Positions 42,461 to 55,500 of a DNA stretch of 64,000 nt are shown one piece after another. The DNA comes from Lunularia cruciata (Eukaryota > Streptophyta > Marchantiopsida > Lunulariales > Lunulariaceae). Below the pieces are notes generated by a model. The model was not told where the DNA came from and ran no database searches. It worked only from the letters and a program-made list of their open reading frames with translations. How positions within the stretch are numbered: the first letter of the stretch is position 1; each line of letters starts with the position of its first letter. The DNA lies in the NCBI GenBank assembly GCA_948567375.1, contig OX419762.1, positions 59,253,034 through 59,317,033 of the forward strand. The letters are read 5' to 3'. The translations under genes were made by a program, and so were the position numbers.

Positions 42461-45400
42461 ATGGAAATGACGGTGGGAGGACCTCCTCTGATTCCATTCT
42501 TCGGCCAAATTGCTCCTCCTCAAGTAAAAAGCAGTACTCAAGTTCATGATTCCTTAAATTTCTTCCGCGAATTATTTGGAGCTGCTTTCATTATATCAAT
42601 TCATTGGTTCAATTGGTGAAAGCACAGCCCCGTCAAACCCGACTGTAGAGATAAACTGTAGCACATGTCATGTTTGTCATGTGGTGTTATGACCTGTTCA
42701 TCTTACTGCATTCTGACTTGGAACAGGCAAGTGAATCAAAGAAAGAGGCTTTTAGGAAGTACCTGGAGTCAAGCGGTGTTCTCGACTCGCTTACGAAAGG
42801 TCGACTTCCTCCTAGTTGTCCTCTGTAAATAATCAATGCTATAAAAGTACAACAGAGAAGACACCTTCAGCGGGTCTTCTAATCCAGGGCTTGGTTGTTC
42901 ATTATATATCCTATCCGCCAACCCGCCGACGAGGCTAATGTTGCAAATGTTGCGGTAGATTTGCCAGTTACAAGCGTTACGACCTGTCTAAATAACATAC
43001 CACTGTGCTTTTGAAGCTATATCTAGCTTCTGATTTGCAATGTCGTTGAACTGAATATGGAGAAACGGCTCTTTGCTGTTTGTCTAAACACCTGGATCGG
43101 ACACTGTAAACGGGGCCTGTGGAAGTTTCGAACGAACGCCTTGTTTGGGAAAGCGTATAAGGCAAAACTGAACGGCATTCATCCCATGAACTATTATCCC
43201 TAGGGTATGACTGCATCTCTTCCACTACTGAGTATGCGTGATGTAATTTATGCCCAGCAGTTACAGGCATAATTGCAATCTATGCACCTCTGATCCGGCC
43301 TTGGACAAGCCACGAAATTCCTGCTTACATACATGAGATCTCTGTCCATTCGACCAGGAGAGTCAGTTGAAAGCAGTTTGAGATAGGGAATTCTTTTCTA
43401 CACTATTTCAATACTCACCGGCACTTATGCTCATGGCCATTCTTCACAGGGACTCGTTTCTCTCTCGGAGGCTTGGACTTGTCTAGGTCTGTGAGTCCGA
43501 AGTTTCATGGCAACCTACGGCTCGTCGAAGTCTCTTGTACAAAAGTCGAGACGAAGAGAGTAGATATAGAAATTATCCGCACAGATGACTAGCTTCTTGA
43601 AACGTGTCCGTTCCTAAAGCATCGAAGAAGGACGATTAACTGGGAACAAGGTTAGAACAGAGATGAAAGCGAGATGATTGTACTGGTATTATTTCACAAT
43701 GTAGCCTCCGAGAAACATTGCTTAACTGGCTATGGCCAATTTTGCACAAATTCCTGGTAGGTTTGGGTTCCCTTGTGTGGTTGACTACTTCTGAGCAATC
43801 GGTACACCTGTAGCCTCCTCCTCATTCACTTCATTTTCGGAGGTATATTCGCTGCAGTGGAGCAAGGTCTTTGCGCAGACATTTGTCAAATGTGTGCTTC
43901 ATACCTTCAATTCGTTTATGGTTTAGTCAAGCCAATCAATTCCAGTTCTCTCTGACTTATGTCCTCTTCAACAACTCCGGCTAGTAGCCTGTTTGAGGAA
44001 CATGATCGGGCCTCGTCAACTTAATCTCGAGTATAACTTTCTATCTCACGTCTCCTCTCCGAACTTACCTTAGTACAGCATCTACATCAGCAATGTCATT
44101 GTTGTCGTTGTCCATTTCTTGTCCTCTACGGCAACCAGTCCCTTTCGGCACTTCTCGCCATTCTCAAGCAAGTGTACCTAGTAACCTCTAGAGAGGAAAC
44201 CACCATTGCTTATCTCGACTGTCCTGAATTTCTGCTTCACACTGTTCCACGATCGCTTTCAACAGATAGTTTTCGAGTCTAAATCATAGTTGTTGGTTGG
44301 CATAATGTTTAAGACATTACCGGTAGGTCCTGACCCTTCAATGGCATGCCTTTCAACATCTTCAACTCATAAGTTAGATAAACCTGGATGCGGTTGTTTC
44401 TGGGATACATAAATTACAGATCTGCTATCCACATTGCTGTTGCTTACAAGTACGGAAGTACCTTGATGGGAAGGGGTCTACTAATTTGATAGCACGGTGG
44501 GCAAGTCTCCAGTGATGAATGGATCAGGATATGGATATAAGTTTCTCGGAAACCGACCCCATCTATTGCTGGTTTCTCATCTATACGCCTATTTTAAAAC
44601 CAGAGATTATTCGGACTTATCAAGTTCGTGCATTCGTGATCCATATCCCGAAATCAATACCGTGCATGACACAAAGGCTTGTATGAGTACCTTGGGCCAG
44701 ACTAGTACAGTCTAGCCTTTAGAGTTCCATTCACAAGTACCGATTAGAAGTTTATTATTTGCCGTTTAGTCCTTTGCCTTTCCGGTATGACCAAGGGAGC
44801 GACGAAGTTCAGGAAATGGTTCGAAGGGTATTGGGACCAGTAATTAAATCGCTAGTCGCAATCATGTCAAGTCGATCAAAATTAGAGCCTTGCATTCCGC
44901 GCTTGAAGTGGCGTGTGGGTCAGGGGTGGAGGGAAAGGACTCCAGAAGCTCTATCTGGATGATGAAAAGATTTTCAAGCTGGTATGATCTCAAGCGCAGG
45001 CACTTGAATCAAAGTCGAAGTAGAGCGACGAAAAGAGAAAAGGAGCACACTTCTTGTCTCGACACATTTCCTTCGTATTGAAATATTCCATAGTTCAGTA
45101 ATTGGTATCTATGAGTAGCCGAGGGCAGTTCTCACTATGGATTGCAATTTAGGATGATCCCTTCTAACACCATCAGCTACAGGGGAAGATGAAGTGTCAT
45201 TAATTGACGATGCTAACAATATCATTTGTCAAAATCTTGCTTCAGTGCTGGTCGCTTTGTACGAGGAGCACGACAAACCTCCACAGGCTATTGAGTAAGT
45301 ACTGGCTTGAATCTCTTAATTTAACCCATGTTTTGTGCGACATAAATTGTGATGTAACGATCCTCGTTAGTGTTGTATACCCACCCTGCTAATGCGCAGC

Positions 45401-46996
45401 TTGCACCTCGTCTACGTGGTGGGTACGGTAACATCACTAGAAGAGGCATCCACTGTTGCCAATCTCTAACTCTGAAGCGATCAGGTCCCCGTAGACAAGT
45501 TTCGTAGGAGTGGTGGTCAAACCCTAACTTAAATTGAACAATTATAGAAAAAGTAGGTGTGCTCCCTCAAGGTTTCGGCCCCGAGATTCTTAAAAGGACG
45601 GTTGCTTTGCAGGATCTATAAGTTGATGTACAAGACTGCTAAAGCAAAATATGGTGATGGGTGCAGGTTTGTTCGAAAAGCTCTAGGTGGTCCCACCGTT
45701 GCAGAGTTTGAGCAACTGACCAATGAGAAGATTGAACTGGGGGCCAAATATGATGCACTATCCATAGAACACGAGGAAGCGTGCAGAAAGGTGCTTCTTT
45801 ATCCTCAGTTATCGAATCAAGTCCTACTTTTCTATCCTGCCAGTTTTGGATGCATTTGCTTTTTCAATCTGGAAAGCTTCTTCTCCACACTATTCTCCTT
45901 GTGACATGGTTCCTGTAGTTATGGCGTCTAGAGATATCTATCCTCCTAGTTGTCCTTGGGCCATTGCATAGGTAATAGTCTTTCGCGTGTTCTCCAACTC
46001 GGTATCATGTCTTAAAGGTCTGCTCTCATGAGTATGTTTTTTCACAAAAAGAGAACAGTGAAAGCTCCGCAGTAGTATCAGGCACCTCTGAAAATGTAAC
46101 AGCAGAAAATCTTTTCCAGGAAACCTTTGATTTGAATGGATCCGAGAACATATAAATACATTTCTCGTTATTCCAAGCTGACCTTCGAGGAACTCAACGT
46201 TGTGGGAAAGAAGGAATGGTTGCTACATATAGTAACAGGAAGTCAAGTGGGATGAGCGAGTATTTGAACCTCTCAAAAGGTCCCCAAGAGGAAGTTCTGG
46301 TTAGAGAGTTGCCATTTTGGCATCTGGCTTAATAGGCTGCAAACAATAAGTTGAGACTATACTTGTGACTATAGATAGCAGGGTGCATAGATCAAACATC
46401 AATTAGTAATTTACGAAGACTATCGTGTCCCGGTTTGCTAGTAAATCCTCTTCACTGCACTATAGGTTCATCATCATGACCTATGCATCACCCCGTCGTG
46501 CATGGTCAGTAGTCAGCTGTAATTCTTATGAGACAGAAAACTATCCTGAGGCCAACATCCAATGCTTTAGTACAGTGCAGGAAATCACGGCTCTAAATGC
46601 TCGACATCAGTTCCGTGAGCGCCAGTACTTACAAGGATGCTTATTAGTCCTTATCGACATTTTGGCTTCTCTAAGTTTGTCGAGGTTGTACTGTGTGTGG
46701 ATATGTAAACATTTTATATAATTGCTCCGCGTGATTGCCTACTAATCCTTTTCTTCTGTTGTATCATCGGACAGCTCAATGAACTTCTGCCTCCTCCACC
46801 ACCAGAAGTGCTGCTTGAGGGTGGCCACATCCAACTGGAGAGCCCTCTAGTAGAAGGGTCGACTGCTCCTCCTACACCAGCCCCGCCAGCTCCACCAGCA
46901 AAGACATCAGGTCCGCCATCAGGAAATTCTAAAACACCAGCAGCTCCTCCACCAGCAGCCACCAAAGCTCCACCAGCAAAGTCGGCAAAAACATAA
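42461..46996 (+). CDS. c-Myc-binding protein (MYCBP/AMY-1) homologue, 5 exons
   Basis: Exons are 42461-42523, 42727-42799, 45246-45294, 45667-45790 and 46775-46996, in phase with GT-AG ends, giving 176 residues. Residues 22-103 form the MYCBP core: SKKEAFRKYLESSGVLDSLT, KVLVALYEEHDKPPQAIEFV, ALGGPTVAEFEQLTNEKIEL and a coiled-coil end. Animal MYCBP is about 103 residues and binds MYC and A-kinase anchoring proteins; the plant role is not established. The last exon adds 73 residues rich in Pro and Ala (PPPPPEVLL, PPAPPAKTS, APPPAATKAPPAK). Intron 2 is 2.4 kb and intron 4 about 1 kb, much longer than introns in the two neighbouring genes. The first exon (21 residues) is less certain than the core. 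Confidence 0.9.
42800..45245 (+). other. MYCBP intron 2 (2,446 bp)
   Basis: It is bounded by GT at 42800 and AG at 45244-45245. I saw no transposon match to elsewhere in the window, no nested gene and no RNA gene. Open frames up to 97 codons exist without recognisable domains. Confidence 0.7.
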
Positions 46997-48335
46997 AAGT
47001 ATTGATCTAGCGGTACGAGTACATATAAGCTCAATCTTCGAAAGGTTATATCCGTGGCCACTCACTTCCGATGAGCATTACTGACTTCTTGTACTCACCA
47101 GAGGAACAGTTTTTCATGTCTGAACTAAGAAATTGGATCAAGCTAAGAATCTAGAATATAGACAAGAAATAGTTCCTGACCACTGGATCCATACTCTTTG
47201 AGTGTAAACCGTAGTTCTGCTTCAAGGGCACTGTTTGAGAATCTGCATATATAACGAAAGCAACTCATCTGCCTTACCAAGGTGACATTCTTGTTTTTCT
47301 CTGTTACTGTATCTTTGCACCCCTTTCTTCAGACCATCCTCAAATGGCCCTGCAAGTGCAGCAAGTGCAGTATGGACTGAAGAAGCTATTTGTCATCTGG
47401 TACCTCTGCTGTGATGTATGTGGTGAGGGTATGCTGCTTATGATTACTGCTGCAGGTATGTGAAGCTCATGTGTAGTTTACTGGATAAGGTTCGCGCCCT
47501 TGTGAAGCAGAGTTGTACCGGTTCACCGGCTATGCATTTGGCGAGTGTGTGCAACGGGCAGATAAGCTCAGCATTGATCTTCCTTCACCTTTTGCCATAA
47601 GGTCAAGCCGCAAACCGATGCCCCGGAGACCGCCAATTCGCATCCCAATTCATTGAGCAACTTCATTCAAGATGAGGAGTGGCATGTAGAGCAGTTAGCA
47701 AAGTTAAATGTTTGCTTCTCATGTGCTTCCTGTATGGAGATACATATACTTCCATCACCATCTCTCAAGTCATTTAGGACTGTCATAAGAGTTTCTTTGA
47801 GTCGAAGGCAACTGAGTTCTGGGAATCTGGTGCATCCGTGAAAGATGATCATCACAACCACTGAGATGAGATATGTGATTAGAGTTCTCCCGTATTCCAG
47901 CCCTTGAAGCCGCACATTTGTTCACGAACTAGAGGATAGACAGTCAATTTACTGCCGGCTTGATTGTTCTAGAGCTACCCAAGCTGTCATCAGCTTCGTC
48001 TCTCACATAAAGAGCTCCTAATGGCAGCAAATTTCCTTCTATTGCACCACCCCAATCTCACTGGTAGAAGTTAAGATTGATCAAGATACTGCCTACACAA
48101 ATCATGCATAACAAGCTACTGTGGTTTGGGACAAGCTGAAGTACAAATTCTGTGGTCCGAAACTAAATCTAGTCTTCGTATTGTACCCTGATCCATGCAT
48201 TTAAAACCGATCAACCCTTTTCCAGACCTCAAAATCTAACTGCTTATAGTCATAGAAGCCTTGATCAGGAGGACTACCGATGGAGTTGACATATAGCCGC
48301 AACTTTAAGCAATCCAACGTTAACGAAAGTTTAGA
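46997..48335. other. MYCBP 3' flank, no further gene recognised
   Basis: The composition stays gene-like to about 48.2 kb. Frames of 62 and 82 codons occur on opposite strands near 47.7 kb. No domain or splice chain could be supported. Confidence 0.4.
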
Positions 48336-48340
48336 TAACC

Positions 48341-48480
48341 ATGGTTGCAAGGTTGTCTAAATTTTCTTGCCAGATTTGATTTGGTGCCATAATTCTTCAG
48401 AAGATAGATGTGATTGCAAGGCTATCTAAACTTTTTTGCGAGATATGTTTGGGTGCCATAATTTCTCAGATTTTAGATGT
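48341..48480. repeat. Two-copy degenerate tandem repeat, about 70-bp period
   Basis: TTGCAAGG(T/C)T(G/A)TCTAAA, TTGGTGCCATAATT and the tail AGATGT recur at 48343-48410 and 48413-48480 with numerous changes. It is non-coding. Confidence 0.7.
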
Positions 48481-48508
48481 AAACTAATTGTGCAATTCGT
48501 ATACCTCC

Positions 48509-48588
48509 AGAGATAAATAACTCTGGAAAGGGCGACCGCGTAAAAAACACGAAGGATGGGAAGACCCCATCAAGAGATAAATAACTCT
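48509..48588 (-). mobile_element. 48-bp retroposed fragment with 16-bp target duplication
   Basis: AGAGATAAATAACTCT occurs at 48509-48524 and 48573-48588. Between them lie 48 bp which, on the minus strand, match the tail shared by 5652-5692 and 8162-8172/30385-30415 (TGATGGGGTCTTCCCATCC, then TTTTACGCGGTCGCC). The long exact flanking repeat and the tail-only insert are the signature of an extremely 5'-truncated retroposition. Confidence 0.75.
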
Positions 48589-50712
48589 TACATATTTGAA
48601 TCTTACACCCTCCAACAGGAGAGTCCTCACCAATTCTCGTATAGAGTTTTCACTAATGGTTGTTGTAAAACGCTAGTGGTAGTAAAACAAACGTTGGAGT
48701 TAAGAGAAGATTAGAAAGAAGATCATATTTGGAATTAACTGAATCCATTAGTCATTTTGACTTCAATGAATCTTCATAAAGGTGATTGTGTCAGTTTTCC
48801 AATTCTAAACTAACCTGAATTGAACCGAATAGTTATAAAAGAGTTCATGCATACCACCCTTCCCCGAACCAGGCACCACGAGAAATAATTAAAGTGGATC
48901 TTTAAGTCAAAGTTTAGATGGATATGGATGCAAGCTTTGAGTTCAAAATCAATATCTATTTGTAATTAGCTTCAATGAAGTCAGTATTTCCTGGAAGGTA
49001 AACGAGGAAAGTTTTCATCTTCTCATACATAAAATGTTTGCCAACCTAAACTCCAGAGGAAAGATCTTCGATTTAAGATAAACCTGCTAAGGTCTCTTCC
49101 AATCATTTAACATACATTTATACTAAAAATGTCACTAATCACTGCTAAGCATGTTATGGATCTAGATCAATGGGATATAATGAATGAAAAGTATAGGGGA
49201 ATTTTTAGCAGATGTAATCAATCCAATAAATATACACGCAATGTGATGATACAAACTCACAATAGTTGGAGTAACATTTTGAAACACATTTGTTGGTTCT
49301 CGTTTTATATATTCCTTTATTACACCTCTAACGCTGGTAAAGAAAACTACTCACAAATTAAGAAGAATATTCCATTAGCGCTACATGAAATTCCAAAAGA
49401 TGCGGTGATCACTTCCGCTAGACAGATGGATAACAGGGTCGGAGTTGATTCTTGATACTTATTGATCTCGTCTCTTAGATTAAAATTAGCGATAATATTT
49501 TATACAATGCTAAAATAGTGTATAAATAAATTGTATAAATGTTTTTTAATCTATAGAGATTTTAGAAGAATTATATAGATAATCGGATTTATATAGATTT
49601 TCGAATGGGATTCAAAATCTAAATCTCGTGTATAAGGTCGATGAAGCGCATCTTCCAAGCGTAGGCAACCATCAATCTAGTCCTACCAAAATATGATTTG
49701 AAAACTTTATGATAGGTAAAATAAGAAATTTGACATAAATTTGAGAAATGCAGAGAATTAATAATAACTAACGTTTCCTTGTTCGACTTAAGTTTAATGT
49801 AAACTACTCCTGTGAATAATGGGGACTAATACCATAAACTATTTAAATCTACTCGTGCTCTGTATTGTAGTGCTACCCAGCATAACTTCCATATATATTT
49901 AAAGACGAGACTTTGCCTCGGAGAGAAAAAAATCGGCTGGATTTTTCCCAAGATGATAATCTTAAGTATCTCTGAAACCTTAAATTACATTTGAATCGAC
50001 TTTGCTTAGCGTCTCATTTTGAACTTTGGTCTCATTCAATCACTAGGTTTATTTACGTACGTATCTTTGTTAAAATATTGAGACAAGTTGCGCTTTTGAC
50101 ATCAAATTAATTTTTAATTACACGGAGCTTCAAAAATAGCAGAATATAGATCGATTAAAATTTTTAAATGAGCATCAATCTTTGATTGGAAATCAAGAAA
50201 TATTACTAAGCATTATTCAACATACTCTCACGATTAAATATTTTCACTGACCACGGAGAATGAGGAACTACAAATATACTGCTGCATCCCCCCACAATTA
50301 GAGAATGAAGTATTAATTGCAATTAATACTTCTGAATAAAAAAAACCGCTATTATCGTCAACAGCTTTGTTAACTTCTATTACGATTTTGAAAAGCAAAA
50401 ATGTACCAAAAGACACGAAGACAACTACGCATAAGCTTCAACGAAGCTGGACTGGACTCCCAATTTCTGAGAATATGTGAAATTTAGAGATTTGGATAAC
50501 TAATTAAAAAAGCTATATTCATCCAGAAGCAAAAGATAGCTTTCCTTCCCCTGAATGGAACTAGATGATCTGGAATATTAGCTCGAAATAAATGACAAGA
50601 AGTTAATCTCTAAGTATGACACTTTATAAAGATACCCTCTTTCGTACTAAAATTTAGACCTAGTCCAAATAAATAACCTTTAATCAAAAATAATCGAAAA
50701 ATTCGCAAATAT
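48589..50712. other. AT-rich intergenic DNA, no supported gene
   Basis: A 108-codon frame at 49129-49455 shows no recognisable motif. Nothing else was seen. Confidence 0.5.
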
Positions 50713-50807
50713 GGTCCAAACAAAACAAAGACCTTTGTTTTGTTTGGTTTGGACCAAATTCTCGACAATACAGTGAGGCAGAGATGTCTCTGCCTCACTG
50801 TATTGTC
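50713..50807. repeat. Two adjacent hairpins
   Basis: Arms 50713-50730 and 50733-50755 form an imperfect palindrome (GGTCCAAACAAAACAAAG against its complement with a 5-bp insertion). At 50764-50807 a perfect 21-bp stem (GACAATACAGTGAGGCAGAGA) has a 2-nt loop. Neither is coding. Confidence 0.9.
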
Positions 50808-52166
50808 TACATTTAATACAAGTCCATAAAATCTATATAGATTCAACTTTATCTATTTTAGGTAAGCTCGTATTAACATCAGTCAAGATTGACATTTGTT
50901 GAAGTTATAAGCTTTCAAATTAAATAGCAAATCTGATGGACCGAGTACTATAACGAACAATATATGAAGGCAACTCTGGAAAGAGAAATAGGATCGGTTC
51001 TGGAAACTTTCCCTCAAAGAATAGGAAGACTATGGTTAGAACATGGAAGATTTGCCTCAAAGCAGACTCTTGTGTGTGTGTGTGTGTGTGTTTTAAGGCC
51101 CTCAAGTAGCCAAAATGTAAGGATTATGGACTCCAAGACGTAGAGATCTATTTCTGAACGTTGGAGATTGAAGATCTATATGCCATAGCCACATTCAAGG
51201 AGCTAGAATTTCAACATCATAGGGATCTCAATTTTCATCAGCTTGTGTCTGTCTCAAATTTGCCAACCAAAAATATTGAGGTGGCTTACTAAAGTTGTGA
51301 ATATGAATATTTCACTTAGTGCCTTTGCCCACCAGTGATCTTTTTTTTGTTTTGCTTCCAATATAGTGTCACTCAGGATCGTTAAAAGAATCATGTAAAC
51401 ACTTGTCTGAATTTGAGAGTGTATCAATATAGATTTCATACATAAGAAACGTTGTTTTCAACTTTAATGGTAACTCGCCTTCTTCACTTTAATGGTAACT
51501 CGAGAACAATATTCCTTTTCTGTTGTTTTGATATTTTAATCATTCTGCTCTACCTAAATGAAATCACACCAGCAACTTGAGATTTCTTCTATTTTTTGTA
51601 TTTATTATAGGACTTTGTTGCAAATAAATGCGTGAGACCTGCAAAATATGTTAAACAGTAACAGACCAAATAGGAAGACGCACTTTATTGTCACAAAACT
51701 CACTACTCTTAAATGGATCGCTCTAAGTTAGTCAGCATGAAAATTGAAAAATAATTGAGTAGTAGTAGGCAGAGGAAGCCCTTAGTATAATGATCGTCCC
51801 TTCTTCGAGTGAATGTTCTACTCTTCATGGATTGAAACCATCCATTTGCTGATAACAAATAATTCGAAGCACGCCAAAAGAAAGTTGTCGTCTGGTTTAG
51901 CGCATTTCAACATTTAAAACTATTAAGTTTTAAGCTCTGTCAATTGTGCTGAAATATGGTTCAAGAAAATGTGAGTTAGAGTTTGAGGGTGGTGAGTTTC
52001 AAAGTGGGTTTAGGTTTCTACACTTGTTTTCTTCAAGGTCAACATTTTTAACTCACACCAAGATCATTTCTTAATACCGCCCACAAAAACAAAATTCTAG
52101 TTTAAAATACCGGCGATGAGAAACCGTCTGCAGTTTTTGAACTATGACCTTTTCTCCACAGAGGTA
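50808..52166. other. AT-rich intergenic DNA
   Basis: It contains a (TG)10 microsatellite at 51071-51090. No gene is supported. Confidence 0.5.
51071..51090. repeat. (TG)10 microsatellite
   Basis: There are ten perfect TG units followed by a T-run. Confidence 0.95.
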
Positions 52167-52562
52167 GACTTAACCGACCCCGGGTTTGGTTGGGCACTTC
52201 GATTTGGGCCGACCCCCAAGTTGGCAGAACAGTTAACCGACCCACTTGAATGAACGGGGCGTGACAGACATCCAATGTGGCAGTGGATGGACAAACACGA
52301 CAATTTCGAACACAAGAACATTCGTCCCCAGCAGCACAAACTCACGCAGTGCCAGCTAGCACTGAGCGGTGCCACGTCGTACAACGTGGCACAGCTATCC
52401 GGTTACGTCTTCTCGCCAACTCTCGCGTCAGTGAAGTTTGTTTGAAAGATTACAACATTCGATTGATTGCCAGCACGAGTTCCCTCCATGCCAACTATTA
52501 CTGCCACTACTATTACGGCTGCCACCTCTGACCAAACGTAGCACTCGGGGGTCGGTTAAGTC
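52167..52562. mobile_element. GC-rich 396-bp segment with 15-bp terminal inverted repeats (MITE-like)
   Basis: GACTTAACCGACCCC (52167-52181) is exactly inverted at 52548-52562. The interior is much richer in GC than its surroundings, repeats the AACCGACCC motif near the left end, and has a 9-bp palindrome GTGCCACGT/ACGTGGCAC (52369-52392). No flanking duplication was found. It could be a non-autonomous DNA transposon or an isolated regulatory or CpG island. Confidence 0.45.
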
Positions 52563-55500
52563 TTTGCTCCGTTTTCTCCAACACCCACCTGTTTTCTCGT
52601 CAAAATGGTTTTATAATCATATCCCCACACCGAGAGAATCTTAGAACAAATCGTAGAATCTTGCATCTTTCATGATCCGATCAAATCCTCATCTGGATTT
52701 GTGCCATTAAAAAAGTCATGCTTCAAGAGGCCAAATCCAACTATTGACACACAAATATTCCAAGGGGTTTCGGACACATTCTTGATGAACAGGTCGTTTG
52801 TAAGCTGGGATTAACAGCCTGCCCTACTCTACTCTACTCTCACTCTAGACCTGGATATGCTGTGTGTACTGACTCGCTTTATTATTGTTGTTGTTATTAT
52901 TGGGGGGCGCTTCTGAGTTCTGCAACGAGAGAACATGACACCGTTATCCAGAATATACCCAGGTTAAATTTTATTCATTTAATATTGCTGTACTTTCCAT
53001 CTTTTGTGGTACCTGGTATGTGCGACTATATTCCTTGTGTACTACTAGTTTATAGTAATATTCTAACTTCATGCTTCTCCCCATCGTGGTTTACCCCGCG
53101 CATTAATCCAACAGAATAAATTTTCCTTTTCTTCTTTTCACATTACTTGCATTGATTGAACTATGAGATGATTGTAAGACGGAGTTTTAACTTGTTATAT
53201 CTGCTTAGTGCGCTCCTGCTTTTCTTCTTTCCTTTCTTCTATATATTTATTATATATGCTCAGCTTTTTTATTAAATTCTGTGGTGTTCACGTCATGGCA
53301 TGATTTAGTCGGTATGCGTAGGTGGAAATAAGTATATCCAAGTCTCGTCTTCTTGATATCATTATTCACCTCAACTCTGATGACAAAGTCAATATAGATA
53401 GATAAATATATGATAACAAATTCTATAATTGTTAATTCATGTGATTAGACGTTCTGATGGTCAAGAGAAGCAAATCAATAGCAAATTACTACACCCTTAG
53501 ATAAGATAAAATCCACTATTTATTTAAACAAGTCAATTTTTTTCTTTAACTTAGCTCTTCAATTCCCAAAGAAAAATGTTCAAAAATGTAAAAGACATCT
53601 TAGGAAGTTTAGCATCTGTTACCACTCTTTCATAATTAATTAAGCCTTCAAAATATCATAATTTAAACATTTATTAGCTCTCTTCTTCTTCAGTTAACAT
53701 GAAATATATTGGCACGTTAAATTACCATATTCTTCTCTTGTGTAGGTTCTGTCTTACCTTTCTAAGAGAGTAATAACAATTGTAAAGAGAGTGATTGTTT
53801 TTTCTCTTCTGTTTGTCTTTGCTTTCCGTCTAAATATTTTTTTTGTCTAACTCACACACATTGCATGAAAAGTTCTTTGCTAGAAAACTTCACAAACGTT
53901 AGAAAGTTTAAATATAATTGAATATTTAATACAAAATTATATATCCGGAAAGTAAGCTAGTGATGTACTACTGTTTGTAGTTAATAGCTTCAATTCCATT
54001 CCCATTTTCTTATCTTCACTTTCTTACTATTTGAAAATGTTCTTCTTAGACTTATTTAGATCAATTAAGACTTTGCATACAAGTGAATGTCAATCACTTA
54101 ATGAAGGTCTGATAAGGAATGAATAAGATGAATTTTTTTATCCTTTTTAACTATTGAAATGGAATCATATTTCCCTTTTCCCAAATCTTAGAATTTGAAT
54201 TTGTGTTTTCAAATTCTCAAGATAAGATTTAAAATGGTTGTATTTTTAATCTCAAAATAAGATTTCAAATTTGAAAGTTCAAAAATAAGAGTACATTATT
54301 AATTTTTATTGTATCCTGTCTATCAAATCTATTTTATAAAGGAGATATATTTTACCATATCTATATTCATAGTGAAAGTAAAGAAATTTCTTCAAAATCC
54401 AAAATATTTACTATAATCTTTTCTCTTCTTTCATATTACTTATTTTTTTCTTACACAAACTTCAAGTATTGAATTAATTCAGATTATTTCTTTTAGAAAT
54501 TATAATCTTACTTATTTATGATCTTGATTTATATGCATATATGTCAAAAATCCTAGCAAATTAATCTTACTTAATAGATCCAATAATAAAAGAAGGATAC
54601 ATGGACTAAAAGAAAACAAAATGTGGTAAGAGAAAAGAAAAAAATATTTTCAACATAAGTAGAAGGAAAGAATTGTTTTTGGAATAGAGAAAAGGCAATC
54701 TTGTAGCAAACATGTGTGTGTGCAGTCCCTGTAAGAATGTGGTGCACTCTACACATATACCAGCTGAGTATGAAGGAAGCAAAGACCCCCTCCTTTGTGA
54801 TTTCTTTGAAATGAGTTAGTTTTGTGATCAAAAGAAATAAGATTTGAAGATAAATGTAAAACATTCATTTAAATATATAGTCAAATATGATTAATAAAAT
54901 ATATGTACAATTCATAATAGATTGATATATTTATGTAAGTGAAAAATGTTTTTAATCTTGTTTTTAAATTTGTAAATATGTATATACTCAAAATTTACAT
55001 CCAATAGTTCATGATCTTAATATTATATTATACAAAGTGACATAATTTTATTGTACTTAAGATTGACTAATACCCATTCTTCTTAGTCCAAGCCAATATT
55101 ACATTCTCCAACTCAAAGATTTAATTATATAAGTAGATTGCTTTCAATGGTTCATTCAAAACATGAACAAGTCCATAATAGTTTACTACATACCTCCTTG
55201 ATAGTTAGAGGTTCTCATATTCTAAACTTATGCCCCAACGCCCCAACTATTTATTGAGTACATCTAAGACTATACTCTTGGTACACTTAGTTGGATGGTA
55301 AAATTAGTTTCACAATTAAGATCTATTGTAGGTCTCATCCCATGACCAAACTATCTATTGAGTCCATCCACACTCATACTTTTGATCCTATTTGGCTCAA
55401 TACTACATCTAAGTTCATGATTAAGACCTAATGTATGTCAAACTTATTACTAAATTGATGCATAATCTTTCAACACCAACCCTAGCCTTTGAGTCATGTC

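Noticed and set aside
43000-45245. A nested gene within MYCBP intron 2
   Set aside because: Several frames of 60-97 codons occur on both strands, but none carries a known motif or joins into a convincing splice chain.
49129-49455. 108-codon frame in AT-rich DNA
   Set aside because: No motif was recognised, flanks are AT-rich and no repeat copy is present in the window. It is insufficient for a gene call.
52277-52531. 84-codon frame inside the TIR-bounded GC island
   Set aside because: The high GC content lengthens chance frames, and no transposase motif is present.
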